Positions 23,630 to 32,493 of a stretch of DNA of 46,164 nucleotides are shown piece after piece. Every line of letters starts with the position of its first letter. Position 1 is the first letter of the stretch. Both the position numbers and the translations under genes were made by a program. The notes under the pieces are model-generated. The model saw only the letters and a program-made list of their open reading frames with translations, did no database searches and was not told the origin of the DNA. This DNA is from Verrucomicrobiaceae bacterium UBA7681 (lineage in GTDB: Bacteria > Verrucomicrobiota > Verrucomicrobiia > Verrucomicrobiales > Verrucomicrobiaceae). Location of the stretch: positions 1-46,164 of the forward strand of contig DLGZ01000059.1 of assembly GCA_002482965.1 (NCBI GenBank), read 5' to 3'.

Positions 23630-25294
23630 ATGACTCCCCATAATGTGGTAGAGATGCTCAAAAGCCGGGGCGTGATCGACAAAGGTCTCGCCTACGACAT
23701 CGAGCAGGATTCCGTGCAAAACGGCAAAGACATTGTCCAGGTGCTGCTGTCCTACGGCATCTATACTAATGAAGATGAATTCTGGGCGCAGGTGGCCGAT
23801 GAACTGGGGGCCGACCATTTCGATCTCGACAATTTCGAACCACCACCCTCCGTCGTCGCATTGATTCCGGCCGGCATGGCACGTCTATACGGAGCATTTC
23901 CGATCACGCTGGATGCCCAAGGCCTCCATGTGGCCTTCACCGATCCCCTCAATCCCCAGCTGGTGGAAGACCTGCGGTTTGGACTCGAAAAAACGATTGT
24001 GCCGGTGGTCGCGCGCCGCAGCCAGGTGCTGACCTTGATCGAGAAGTTTTATGGCGCTGGCGCACCCAGCATTGAGGAAATTTTTGGCCAGCTCGGCAAG
24101 AGTGGCAAAGACGGGATGACCGCCGAAGCCGAGGCGAACTCCGCGCCCATCGTCAAGTTCGTCGATCTGGTGATGCAGCAGGCCATCAAGGAGCGTGCGA
24201 GCGACATTCACTTCGAGCCCTTCGAGAAAGAGTTCAAAATCCGCTACCGCGTGGATGGCGCGCTGTATGAAATGGCCCCTCCGCCCATTCATCTGGCCAC
24301 CTCGATCATTTCGCGTATCAAGGTCATGTCGAACATGAACATCGCCGAGCGCCGCATCCCGCAGGACGGGCGCATCATGACCAACGTCGGCGGCAAGCCG
24401 GTGGACATGCGCGTCAATTCCCTTCCCACGCAGCACGGTGAGTCAGTGGTGCTGCGCGTTCTTGACCGCTCATCCATTAACATCGAGCTCGATGCGCTGG
24501 GCATGCAGCCCTTCCTTCAGGATTACATCGTCGAGACCATCCACAAGCCCAACGGCATCTTCATCGTCACCGGTCCGACCGGGGCCGGCAAGACCACCAC
24601 ACTCTACGCCTGCCTGCGGCGGATCAACACCATCGACTGTAAGTTGATCACCGCCGAAGACCCGGTGGAATACGAACTCGACGGCGTCATGCAGGTACCG
24701 ATCAATGACGCCGTGGGACTGACCTTCGCCAAGGCCCTGCGCTCCTTCCTGCGTCAGGACCCTGACCGCATCATGGTGGGAGAAATGCGTGACCTTGAGA
24801 CCGCCCAGATCGCGATCCAGGCCTCGCTCACCGGTCACTTGGTGCTCAGCACCCTGCACACCAACGACTCCGCCGGTGCCGTCACACGTCTCGTGGACAT
24901 GGGGGTGGAGCCGTTCCTCGTCTCAGCCACGCTGGAGGGGGTGCTCGCCCAGCGCCTGCTGCGCACAATCTGCAAAAGCTGCCGTTCGCCCTATGAACCG
25001 AGCCTGAATATTCTCAATCAGCTCGGCCTCACGCCGGAAGATCTTGGCGGAAAGCACTTCTACACCGGCTCGGGCTGCTCCGCCTGCGGCAACAGCGGCT
25101 ACAAAGGCCGCAAAGGTCTCTACGAACTGCTGGACGTCACCGACCCCATCCGCGAGCTCATCACCGGACGCGCTCCATCCATCGTGCTGAAGCAAAAAGC
25201 CATCGAGCTGGGCATGGTCACCCTGCGTGAAGACGGACTGCGCAGCATTTACGATGGAGCAACGACCATTGAGGAAGTCCTGAAATACACCTGA
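23630..25294 (+). CDS. type IV pilus / type II secretion assembly ATPase (PilB/GspE), copy 2
   Basis: 554 residues and a paralogue of the gene 48 bp upstream. It has the same order of domains: N-terminal MshEN-like region to about 140, Walker A GPTGAGKTT at 315-323, TAEDPVEYELDG at 341-352, Walker B RIMVGEMRDLET at 380-391, STLHTNDSAG, and zinc cysteines Cys448, Cys451, Cys483 and Cys486. All catalytic residues are intact, so it is not a decayed copy. Two extension-type ATPases in tandem suggest a division of labour or a hetero-oligomer; no PilT-type retraction ATPase is visible in the window. Confidence 0.93.
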   Translation: MTPHNVVEMLKSRGVIDKGLAYDIEQDSVQNGKDIVQVLLSYGIYTNEDEFWAQVADELGADHFDLDNFEPPPSVVALIPAGMARLYGAFPITLDAQGLHVAFTDPLNPQLVEDLRFGLEKTIVPVVARRSQVLTLIEKFYGAGAPSIEEIFGQLGKSGKDGMTAEAEANSAPIVKFVDLVMQQAIKERASDIHFEPFEKEFKIRYRVDGALYEMAPPPIHLATSIISRIKVMSNMNIAERRIPQDGRIMTNVGGKPVDMRVNSLPTQHGESVVLRVLDRSSINIELDALGMQPFLQDYIVETIHKPNGIFIVTGPTGAGKTTTLYACLRRINTIDCKLITAEDPVEYELDGVMQVPINDAVGLTFAKALRSFLRQDPDRIMVGEMRDLETAQIAIQASLTGHLVLSTLHTNDSAGAVTRLVDMGVEPFLVSATLEGVLAQRLLRTICKSCRSPYEPSLNILNQLGLTPEDLGGKHFYTGSGCSACGNSGYKGRKGLYELLDVTDPIRELITGRAPSIVLKQKAIELGMVTLREDGLRSIYDGATTIEEVLKYT

Positions 25295-25416
25295 TTCCCG
25301 CAACGCCGACCGGTACGCCATCTGAGTGCAACCCTGTACATTATTTGATGGACAGAATGCCCGCCGTCCCGGTATTCTAAAATTAGCCTGAACAAACGCC
25401 GCCAAGATACGCACCT

Positions 25417-26697
25417 ATGCCCACGTTTCATTACATCGCCCTGGATCAGAACGGACAGGAAACCGCCGGAGATCTTGACGCTGCCTCCGAGGCAGATGCC
25501 ATCAATCAACTGCGCCAAACCGGCCTCTATCCGACTAGCGTCGCAGCCGAAGGCCAGGGTCAGTCGGCCGCCATCAAGAAACGCGCTAAAGCCACCACGA
25601 AGGGCAAAACGAAGTCTGTCAAAGTCGGCGTCAATGCCAAGGTGAAGAGCAAGAGCCTGATGATTTTCACGCGCCAGCTCGCGACGCTCATCGACTCAGG
25701 TCTGCCATTGCTGCGTGGTCTCACCGTTTTGGGCCGCCAGGAACCCAATCCGATCATGAAAGGGACGATCAACACGCTGGCGGACAATGTTCAGACCGGC
25801 AGCACCTTTTCCGAAAGCCTGCAGCAGTACCCGCGCATCTTCAACAAGCTCTACGTCAACATGGTGAAAGCCGGTGAACTTGGCGGTGTGCTTGAGCTCG
25901 TGCTCAACCGTCTGGCCGAGTATCAGGAAAAGGCCCAGAAGCTCAAAAACAAGATTGTCGCGGCGATGGTTTACCCCATCATCGTCATGTTCATCGCCGC
26001 AGGCATCATGGTCTTCCTCATGCTGGTCATCGTGCCACGCTTTGAAGCCATCTTCGAAGACATGCTGGGCAGCAAGGACAAGCTGCCGGAGCTGACTAAA
26101 TTCGTCATTGGTTTCAGCCGTACCATGGCTGATAACGTATGGTATCTGCTCGGTGCCACCATCGCCATCGTCGTAGGCTGGCGCATGATGGCGGCCACCA
26201 AAGGTGGACGCCGGTGGATCGACCGCATGAAGCTCAAGCTCCCGCTTTTCGGCGATGTGCAGAGCAAAACCGCCATCTCACGCTTCACCCGCACCCTGGG
26301 AACGCTGGTAACTTCCGGCGTGCCGATCTTGCAGGCTTTGAACATCACCCGTGACACCGCAGGCAACACCATCATTTCCGACGCCATCACCAAGGTGCAT
26401 GATGCCGTGAAAGAAGGTGAGTCCATGGTGGCGCCGCTGGAATCCAGCGGAGTATTTCCCCCAATGGTGATCTCCATGGTCGACGTGGGTGAGGAAACCG
26501 GCCAGCTCCCTGAGATGCTGCTGAAAATCGCCGACGTGTACGAAGACGAAGTGGACAATTCCGTCTCCGCCCTCACCTCCATGCTGGAGCCGCTGATGAT
26601 CGTCGTTCTCGCCCTCGTCGTGGGTGTGATCGTCATGGCCCTCTTCCTCCCGCTCATCGACGTGATCAAAAACCTCAGCGGCGGTGCAGGCGGCTAA
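25417..26697 (+). CDS. pilus/secretion platform protein PilC/GspF
   Basis: 426 residues. The inner-membrane platform protein of type IV filament systems has two T2SF domains and three membrane helices, all visible here: a short N-terminal cytoplasmic domain (FHYIALDQNGQETAGDLDA), a basic linker at about 48-75 (AIKKRAKATTKGKTKSVK), a first T2SF repeat with FTRQLATLIDSGLPLLRGL near 84, helices at about 185-210 and 237-257, a second repeat with FTRTLGTLVTSGVPILQAL, and a C-terminal helix (LMIVVLALVVGVIVMALFLPL). It lies 122 bp after the second ATPase. Confidence 0.95.
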   Translation: MPTFHYIALDQNGQETAGDLDAASEADAINQLRQTGLYPTSVAAEGQGQSAAIKKRAKATTKGKTKSVKVGVNAKVKSKSLMIFTRQLATLIDSGLPLLRGLTVLGRQEPNPIMKGTINTLADNVQTGSTFSESLQQYPRIFNKLYVNMVKAGELGGVLELVLNRLAEYQEKAQKLKNKIVAAMVYPIIVMFIAAGIMVFLMLVIVPRFEAIFEDMLGSKDKLPELTKFVIGFSRTMADNVWYLLGATIAIVVGWRMMAATKGGRRWIDRMKLKLPLFGDVQSKTAISRFTRTLGTLVTSGVPILQALNITRDTAGNTIISDAITKVHDAVKEGESMVAPLESSGVFPPMVISMVDVGEETGQLPEMLLKIADVYEDEVDNSVSALTSMLEPLMIVVLALVVGVIVMALFLPLIDVIKNLSGGAGG

Positions 26698-26730
26698 GCC
26701 TCCACACCACGCACAACCCTTCTTGGAGTC

Positions 26731-27420
26731 ATGAAATCAACCCGCTTTGCCTTCCATTCACGTGCGCGTGCCTTCACTCTGGTGGAGATGCTCATTGTGG
26801 TCACCATCATCTCGATGCTTGCCGCCCTGACCATGGGCGGATACACCTATGCCATGCGCGCCTCAAAACGGCGCACCACCATTGGAACATTCGAGGCGAT
26901 CAAACTCGCCCTTGAACGTTACAACACGGAATTCGGTGAATATCCACAAGCGGCAGCCACCAATCAAATGGCTCAGTTTCCTCCTGGTTTGGTCACGTAT
27001 GACACCGCTGGGGCGGCCTGCCTCTATCAGGCTCTGACGGGTGACGGTTTTGACCAAATCAAGGGTGTGACCTCCTCCGGCTCTTCTGGAGGCGGCTCTG
27101 GCGGCTCGTCGGATGGAAAAGTGGAAGGCGCTGCCGAGATCAAAAACAAAATGTTCGCGGAAATCCCCCAGACCATCTTCACAAGGAAGGGCTCCGCCTA
27201 CATCCTCATCGATGGCTTTGGCCACCCCTTTCAGTACCTCAAGGCCGCGACCCCAACCGTCACGACTGGTTCTGGTGGCAACAGCACCGACACACCCACC
27301 ACCATCAATTCCACGTATGATCTTTGGTCATACTCAGAAGATGAGATTAACACCAACAAGCCGAGCATCAGCACGCTGACAGACCCAGCGCTCTCAGCAG
27401 CATGGATCAAAAACTGGTGA
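26731..27420 (+). CDS. type IV pilin / GspG-like pseudopilin
   Basis: 229 residues with a class III prepilin signal, RARA/FTLVEMLIVVTIIS, in which the residue before the cleavage site is Ala14 instead of the usual Gly and Glu19 is the conserved +5 glutamate. The hydrophobic helix runs to about residue 40, then comes the GspG-like segment TIGTFEAIKLALERYNTEFGEYP. A Ser/Gly-rich insertion (SSGSSGGGSGGSSDG) sits near 112-127, and the C-terminal half contains ILIDGFGHPFQYL as in major pseudopilins. It is the last gene of the assembly operon and likely its main filament subunit. Confidence 0.9.
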   Translation: MKSTRFAFHSRARAFTLVEMLIVVTIISMLAALTMGGYTYAMRASKRRTTIGTFEAIKLALERYNTEFGEYPQAAATNQMAQFPPGLVTYDTAGAACLYQALTGDGFDQIKGVTSSGSSGGGSGGSSDGKVEGAAEIKNKMFAEIPQTIFTRKGSAYILIDGFGHPFQYLKAATPTVTTGSGGNSTDTPTTINSTYDLWSYSEDEINTNKPSISTLTDPALSAAWIKNW

Positions 27421-27486
27421 ATCAAGGCGGCGGCATCATCTGAAAACAACGTTGATTGCATGTCTCCGGGCAAAGTTTGTTAAAGT

Positions 27487-27834
27487 ATGCCCATAGGTCT
27501 TGCCATCGTCTCCATTCTGACGCTGTTCATCAGTTTCTGGGCGTTGAACGTTGCGCGTGATCCCAGCGTCTGGCGGCTCTGGTGGATGGATCTGCTGGGA
27601 GTGCTCGATGTGGATTCCAACCGGGAGCAGCGGCGGAGCCAGGAGCGCCAGATGTCCTTCATCTGCTTCACGCTGTTCCTGCTCCTGCTGACCACCGGCC
27701 TCAGCGGAGCCTTCTGGACGGTTGACCTTGTCAGGGATCACAAACGTGGCAAAACACGCTTTGAGCGCGAAGAGCAGAGTTCCAACCGCGAAATCGAGAA
27801 GGTCAAAAGTCAGCCCCAGAGCATTCATCGTTAA
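27487..27834 (+). CDS. small two-helix membrane protein, unknown function
   Basis: 115 residues. Two hydrophobic segments are clear, at 2-22 (IGLAIVSILTLFISFWALNV) and about 57-79 (SFICFTLFLLLLTTGLSGAF). They are joined by a charged stretch, LDVDSNREQRRSQERQ, and followed by a highly charged, glutamine-containing tail. I recognise no family. It starts 66 bp after the pseudopilin gene and precedes the class I aldolase gene by 84 bp, so it may belong to either unit. Confidence 0.65.
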   Translation: MPIGLAIVSILTLFISFWALNVARDPSVWRLWWMDLLGVLDVDSNREQRRSQERQMSFICFTLFLLLLTTGLSGAFWTVDLVRDHKRGKTRFEREEQSSNREIEKVKSQPQSIHR

Positions 27835-27918
27835 GGAGGTGCACCTGAAGGGCTGGATTTTGGTTTGCACGTGGCGCGCATCGCTGCGAAGGAACGTTTC
27901 ATTCCAAAACCCGACCCC

Positions 27919-28713
27919 ATGAACCGCCAGGAAAATCTCGAAGCCCTCTTTCGCAACGGCAAGACCGTCATCCTTCCCATTGACCACGGTTGCGCCATTC
28001 CTGTGCCTGGTTTGGAAAACCCCTTTCAGCTCATCGATCAGGTCAACGAGTTCGTCGATGGCTACGTCATGAACCTCGGCGTCGCCCTGCGAGCCGCCGA
28101 CAGCCTCGCCGGCAAGGGCATCATCCTGCGCACCGACGTCTATAACACCCGCACCACAGGTGAAGGGGCAGGCAGCATTGGCGTCTTTGGAGTTGAGGAG
28201 GCTGAAATGGTCGGCGCCAACGCCGTCATGAACATGCTTTACCCAGGCTCTGCATATGAGAAGGCCAACTTCCAGGAGTGCGCCGATCTCATCCGCCTCA
28301 GCCTCGACACAGACATTCCTGTCATCTTGGAATCCCTGCCCTATGCGCTCGGCGCTCCGGAAAAATACACCGTGGAAAATGTCAGCTTTGCCGTCCGCCT
28401 CGCGGCGGAACTCGGCGCTGATGTCGTGAAGACCCCCTACCCCATCAACGGCACAGTGGATGACTTCCGCCGCATCGTGGCGCAGAGCTTCGTGCCCGTC
28501 ATCATCCTCGGCGGAGCCGCCATGGGAGACGACGCCGGCCTCTTGAAAATGGTCGAAGACGCCATGGACGCCGGAGCCGCTGGCATCGCCATCGGCCGCA
28601 ACGTCTGGCAGCACAAGAACCCCGCTGCCATCGCCCGCAGCCTCGCCGCCGTAGTGCATGAAGATGCCTCCGCGCTCGAAGCCCTCGCGCTGCTGAAAGA
28701 ACCGGTGCGCTGA
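27919..28713 (+). CDS. class I (DhnA/DeoC-LacD type) fructose-bisphosphate aldolase
   Basis: 264 residues from the ATG at 27919 (MNRQENLEALFRNGK); an in-frame ATG 18 codons upstream lacks family similarity. The TIM barrel shows ILPIDHG at 18-24, YVMNLGVALR at 49-58, PVILESLPY at 134-142, the Schiff-base Lys171 in ADVVKTPYP, VIILGGA, and GAAGIAIGRNVWQHKNP. This is the archaeal-type class I aldolase (DhnA) family, which includes FBP aldolase and relatives such as LsrF. FBP aldolase is the likeliest activity, but a related aldol substrate cannot be excluded because a class II FBP aldolase is encoded at 33226. Confidence 0.88.
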   Translation: MNRQENLEALFRNGKTVILPIDHGCAIPVPGLENPFQLIDQVNEFVDGYVMNLGVALRAADSLAGKGIILRTDVYNTRTTGEGAGSIGVFGVEEAEMVGANAVMNMLYPGSAYEKANFQECADLIRLSLDTDIPVILESLPYALGAPEKYTVENVSFAVRLAAELGADVVKTPYPINGTVDDFRRIVAQSFVPVIILGGAAMGDDAGLLKMVEDAMDAGAAGIAIGRNVWQHKNPAAIARSLAAVVHEDASALEALALLKEPVR

Positions 28714-28735
28714 GGCAGTTTCGTTTCACCCCACC

Positions 28736-29383
28736 ATGAAACGACTGCTTCTTGCCGCCAGCCTGTTCACCGCCTGCTCTCTTCACGCCCAGCAGCTGCA
28801 ATCCTTCGACATCAAGGCCGACGACTGGGCTGAAGGTGAGCCACCGCAGGAAGTCTTCGTCGTTGATGGCACCATCAAGATCGGCGCACGCGATGGCAAC
28901 AAGGCCATCGTCATTGATCCCAACCCCATCACCGATGCAAGTGCCCAACTGGCCGCCTCCGCCAGTGGCAATGCCAGCATTGAGGCCCGCATTCTCGCCA
29001 TCAAGCGTGGCCGCAGCACGCCGCGCTTCGGCGTCAGCGTGCATGGCATGAGCGGCCACCGGCTCATCGTCAATCCAGCCAAAAAGTCGCTCGATCTGAT
29101 GAAGAACGATCAGACGCTGGCTACTGTCCCCTTTGCCTGGACCAGCGAAGTTTGGGTAAAGGTCAAACTCGAAGCCAAAAAGGGTGCTGGCGATGCCTGG
29201 ACCATCACTGGCAAAGCCTGGCCTGCCGATGCTGCAGAGCCTGCGGAACCCCTCATCAAGTACGAGGACAAGAACCTCAAAGGCCAGGGCAAATGCGCCA
29301 TCTGGGCCACTCCCTTTTCAGGCGAGCCTGTTTTCTTCGACGACATCAAAATCAGCGTCGAAGCAGCCGCAGCCGCTCCTTAA
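28736..29383 (+). CDS. secreted hypothetical protein, concanavalin-like fold possible
   Basis: 215 residues with a signal peptide (MKRLLLAASLFTACSLHAQ). The mature protein is beta-rich with the pattern IKIGARDGNKAIVIDPNP, ARILAIKRGRSTPRFGVSVHG, HRLIVNPAKKSLDLMKNDQ, WVKVKLEAKK and VFFDDIKISVE. It resembles LamG/DUF1080-type sugar-binding sandwiches common in this phylum, although no catalytic motif is visible. It follows the aldolase gene by 22 bp and could be co-transcribed. Its stop is 5 bp from the stop of the convergent DUF3108 gene. Confidence 0.7.
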   Translation: MKRLLLAASLFTACSLHAQQLQSFDIKADDWAEGEPPQEVFVVDGTIKIGARDGNKAIVIDPNPITDASAQLAASASGNASIEARILAIKRGRSTPRFGVSVHGMSGHRLIVNPAKKSLDLMKNDQTLATVPFAWTSEVWVKVKLEAKKGAGDAWTITGKAWPADAAEPAEPLIKYEDKNLKGQGKCAIWATPFSGEPVFFDDIKISVEAAAAAP

Positions 29384-29388
29384 CTGAC

Positions 29389-30252
29389 TCAAGGTGCAGG
29401 AGGTGGTTTAACCGTGGTGCTTTCAGGCAGGGAGGCCTTCGCATCTTTGCCGCTGAGCATTTCGAACTGGGACAGGCGGGCAAACATAAACCCGACAAAG
29501 ACACTGGCATTCATCTCGATGGGAATTCGCAGCTCGTCATCAGAAACCCAGATCGTCGCCGTCTTCATCTTCTTGTAGGCGCTCAGGGCCAGTGTGGTGC
29601 GGTCGATTTTCCGAATCTGCAGCCCCAGCTTGATGCAGGGCCGCTTTTGCCCGCCATACACAATGGTTTCACGACCCTGTACCTCAAACGTGGTCAGGTA
29701 GGGCGTATCCCAGGGCTGGACCACCCGCGTGATTTTCTGCCCGTTCCTCAGCTCCAGGCTGCGCACGTAGAGGATCACGGAAAGAATGTCATCCATGGGC
29801 CCATAGGCACACACGGTGGTCGAAGAGCTCGGCGTGCCCTTCACCGGCTCCACCTTCGTCTCCGTGACGATCCTTTGCCGCTCAAACGACACGCGGTAGC
29901 GGCAGGTCTCCTCACTATCCGTCTCACGGTGCTGCAGGTAGTGCGCCCGCAGATCACCGCGATGCATTATGGAGGTCATCTCGCAGTCGTACTTCCATAG
30001 CTTGCGCGCCAGGCCGGTGCTCGCGGCGGTGGCGTCCGCACGCCAGAATTCTCCCGCCTCACGCACGGTCAGCGTGGCCTGGCCCGCCGTCATCACATGG
30101 CTCCAGCCGATGTCAAAAGTCAGCTTGCATGGCGGGACCTTCCTGTGTGCTCCAGCAGTGCCGGGCGTGAGCTCTTTGACCCACTCCGGCGACTGGGCAA
30201 AGGTCACAGCATGGCTCAACACACCGAGGAGGGAGAGCAGCAGAAAGCGCAT
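29389..30252 (-). CDS. DUF3108 family exported protein
   Basis: 287 residues from the ATG at 30252 (MRFLLLSLLGVLSHAVTFAQ), which gives a good signal peptide; a longer in-frame start at 30321 is less likely because it would overlap the divergent aminopeptidase gene. The mature protein follows DUF3108: CKLTFDIGWSHVMTAGQATL, LWKYDCEMTSIMH, YGPMDDILSVILYVRSL, PCIKLGLQI, ATIWVSDDELRIPIEM. The family adopts a periplasmic beta-barrel-like fold of unestablished role and is often close to outer-membrane functions. Confidence 0.82.
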   Translation of the reverse strand: MRFLLLSLLGVLSHAVTFAQSPEWVKELTPGTAGAHRKVPPCKLTFDIGWSHVMTAGQATLTVREAGEFWRADATAASTGLARKLWKYDCEMTSIMHRGDLRAHYLQHRETDSEETCRYRVSFERQRIVTETKVEPVKGTPSSSTTVCAYGPMDDILSVILYVRSLELRNGQKITRVVQPWDTPYLTTFEVQGRETIVYGGQKRPCIKLGLQIRKIDRTTLALSAYKKMKTATIWVSDDELRIPIEMNASVFVGFMFARLSQFEMLSGKDAKASLPESTTVKPPPAP

Positions 30253-30319
30253 GCGCCCAGTATTCCCTCGATTTTCCCTTTTGCCAGCCCGTGTCTTTTC
30301 CGCCACAGTCTGGCCAATC

Positions 30320-31420
30320 ATGCACGACCCACGAATTGACGCCCTCTCACGCCAGCTTGTCCGCTACTCCACCAAGGTTAAAAAAGGTGACCTCGTCTGG
30401 ATCGACCTCTTCGATGTACCGAATACCGTGGGCCAGAGCCTCATCCGTGAAGTCGTCGCCGTCGGCGGCCTGCCCATGGTCCGCATCAATGACGCCGTGC
30501 TCACCCGCGAGCAGATGATCCATGCTTCTGACAAGCAGTACGACATCATCGCGGAAAACAACCTCGCCCTTATGAAGCAGACCGACTGCTACATCGCCGT
30601 GCGCGGCAGCCACAACATCACCGAAGCTGCCGACGTGCCGCCGGAGAAAATGAAGCTCGTCATGGCCAAGCTGCGCCCCGTGCAGAATGAGCGCGTGAAC
30701 AACAGCCGCTGGGTCGTCCTGCGCTGGCCCACCGCCTCCATGGCCCAGCAGGCAGGCATGAGCACCCAAGCTTTTGAAGACTTCTTCTTCCGCGTCTGCC
30801 TCCTCGACTACGCCGCCCTCCTGCCCGCCATGAAGGCATTGAAAAAGCTCATGGACAAGACCAGGCATGTCCACATCACCGGCCCCGGCACCGATCTGAG
30901 CTTCAGCCTGAAAGGCCTCAAGGCCATCCCCTGCGGCGGCAACCACAACATCCCCGACGGCGAAGTGTTCAGCTCTCCCGTCAAAGACAGCGTCGAAGGC
31001 GTCATCAGCTACAACGCGCCCACCATCTACCAAGGCATCGCCTTCGACAGCGTGAAGCTTGAGTTCAACAAGGGCAAGATCGTCAGCGCCACGGCCAACA
31101 ACACCGAAGCGATCAACAAGATCTTGGACAGCGACGAAGGTGCCCGCTACATCGGCGAGTTCGCCATTGCGTTTAACCGCGAAATCAAAGAGCCGATGCG
31201 CGACATCCTGTTCGACGAAAAAATCGCCGGCAGCTTCCACTTCACCCCCGGCCAGGCCTACGAAGGCGTCGCTGACAATGGCAACCGCAGCCAGGTGCAC
31301 TGGGACCTCGTCAACATCCAGCGTCCCGAATACGGCGGTGGAGAAATCCACTTCGACGGCAAGCTCATCCGCAAAGATGGCCAGTTCATCCTGCCCGAGC
31401 TGAAGCCGTTGAATTACTAA
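30320..31420 (+). CDS. M29-family aminopeptidase (AmpS/AmpT-like)
   Basis: 366 residues from the ATG at 30320 (MHDPRIDALSRQLVRYSTKV), the usual family start. The candidate metal ligands are in place: Glu215 (PDGEVFSSP), Glu280 (RYIGEFAIAFN), His307 (GSFHFTPGQAY), and His327 and Asp329 (SQVHWDLV), in the same order as in thermophilic aminopeptidase T. It probably removes N-terminal residues from peptides in the cytoplasm using two metal ions. The gene is divergent from the DUF3108 gene and is followed by a short inverted-repeat element. Confidence 0.93.
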   Translation: MHDPRIDALSRQLVRYSTKVKKGDLVWIDLFDVPNTVGQSLIREVVAVGGLPMVRINDAVLTREQMIHASDKQYDIIAENNLALMKQTDCYIAVRGSHNITEAADVPPEKMKLVMAKLRPVQNERVNNSRWVVLRWPTASMAQQAGMSTQAFEDFFFRVCLLDYAALLPAMKALKKLMDKTRHVHITGPGTDLSFSLKGLKAIPCGGNHNIPDGEVFSSPVKDSVEGVISYNAPTIYQGIAFDSVKLEFNKGKIVSATANNTEAINKILDSDEGARYIGEFAIAFNREIKEPMRDILFDEKIAGSFHFTPGQAYEGVADNGNRSQVHWDLVNIQRPEYGGGEIHFDGKLIRKDGQFILPELKPLNY

Positions 31421-31435
31421 CGGCTCGGCAATGAT

Positions 31436-31590
31436 GCGCGGAATTTATTCCGCAGCAGGTCGCTCGTGCTCGGCGTGGGTATTCCATGCTGCGGGTCGCA
31501 ATCAGAGAGAATCTTCGGCCTCAAGAAAATGGCGGACAAGTTCGGCAATTGGGGGGGGGGGCACGGAGTGCTGCGGAATAAATTCCGCGC
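31436..31590. repeat. 155-bp element with 22-bp perfect terminal inverted repeats
   Basis: GCGCGGAATTTATTCCGC plus AGCA at 31436-31457 is exactly mirrored by its reverse complement at 31569-31590. Each arm is also nearly self-palindromic. The interior has no convincing gene and holds a run of 11 G at 31551-31561. The design resembles a non-autonomous miniature element or a BIME-type pair of REP sequences. It lies between the convergent M29 peptidase and phosphatase genes. Confidence 0.75.
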
Positions 31591-31614
31591 TCCGCCAGTT
31601 GCACAGCAACAGAG

Positions 31615-32232
31615 CTACTTTGCCACCGGCGGCTGATAATTCAGCAGTTCAATCTCCACCGCGTGCTTCCGCTCCGGCAGCAGCTCCACCACGCTGATGC
31701 TGCCATACTCAATGTTGAAAAACGCCATGTGCTTCAGCGGCATTCCCAGCAGCAGCGCGATCATCACGCGAATGATGCCACCGTGACAAAAGACCGCCAC
31801 CTTCTGGTGCGGGTGTGCCCGGATGATGCGTAGCAGACACTCCTGCACCCGCTCCTTCAGGCTGTCGATGCTCTCGCCATTCGCGATCCCGTTGTTTTCG
31901 ATGATCTCCAGCCAGTCAAACGCGCTCGCGTTGAAGTTCGTCTGCACCTCGTCCCAGCGGCTCCCGGTCCAGTCGCCGAAATCGATCTCCATCAGTCCCG
32001 GCATCAGCTCCGGCTCCAGGCCGCTCTGCTTCGCCAGCGGTGCCAGCGTCTGCTGCACGCGCAGCATCGGGCTGGCGTAAATCGCCTCCAGCTTTGTGTC
32101 TTTCAGCCACGTCGCCACCGCCTCCCCCATCCGCACCCCCAGCGGCGAAAGCCCCATGTCAATCCGCGAGCCCCCAAACACCTTGTGGTACTTCTCCTCC
32201 ACCTCGCCGTGGCGGACGAAATAGATCTGCAT
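31615..32232 (-). CDS. histidine phosphatase family protein (phosphoglycerate mutase-like)
   Basis: 205 residues from the ATG at 32232 (MQIYFVRHGEVEEKYHK), where RHG at 7-9 provides the phospho-acceptor His8. The remaining catalytic set is visible: Arg in ASPMLRVQQT, Glu in LMEIDFGDWTGSRW and His in AVFCHGGIIRVM. A further in-frame upstream extension lacks family similarity. Members of this group include alpha-ribazole phosphatase (CobC), broad phosphatases and cofactor-dependent mutases; the IDFGDWTG segment is CobC/PhoE-like, but the substrate cannot be assigned. No cobalamin genes are nearby. Confidence 0.9.
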   Translation of the reverse strand: MQIYFVRHGEVEEKYHKVFGGSRIDMGLSPLGVRMGEAVATWLKDTKLEAIYASPMLRVQQTLAPLAKQSGLEPELMPGLMEIDFGDWTGSRWDEVQTNFNASAFDWLEIIENNGIANGESIDSLKERVQECLLRIIRAHPHQKVAVFCHGGIIRVMIALLLGMPLKHMAFFNIEYGSISVVELLPERKHAVEIELLNYQPPVAK

Positions 32233-32438
32233 GGGATGATTCGGAAGATGGGATTTCACAACCCGTCTATGAAACAGTCCGCAGATGGCCGCAAGGTAGG
32301 AAAAAGGAAGGAGAGACAGAAGTCGCGAACCGCCGGAAACACAGGATGCCAATAGCACATTGACCGCGACTTTTGGCATCCACGCCACATCATTAAAAAA
32401 GAATCGCGGAAGTTGGAGCTCTCAGCGGGCGTTTTGTC

Positions 32439-32467
32439 TTGCCACGGCTAAGTCTTTTCAGTAAACA
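32439..32467 (+). promoter_or_regulatory. candidate promoter for the secreted protein at 32494
   Basis: TTGCCA at 32439-32444, a 17-bp spacer and TAAACA at 32462-32467 lie 27 bp before the start codon. Partial matches only. Confidence 0.35.
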
Positions 32468-32493
32468 CGTCGCACCTCCATTCAAATCCCCCC

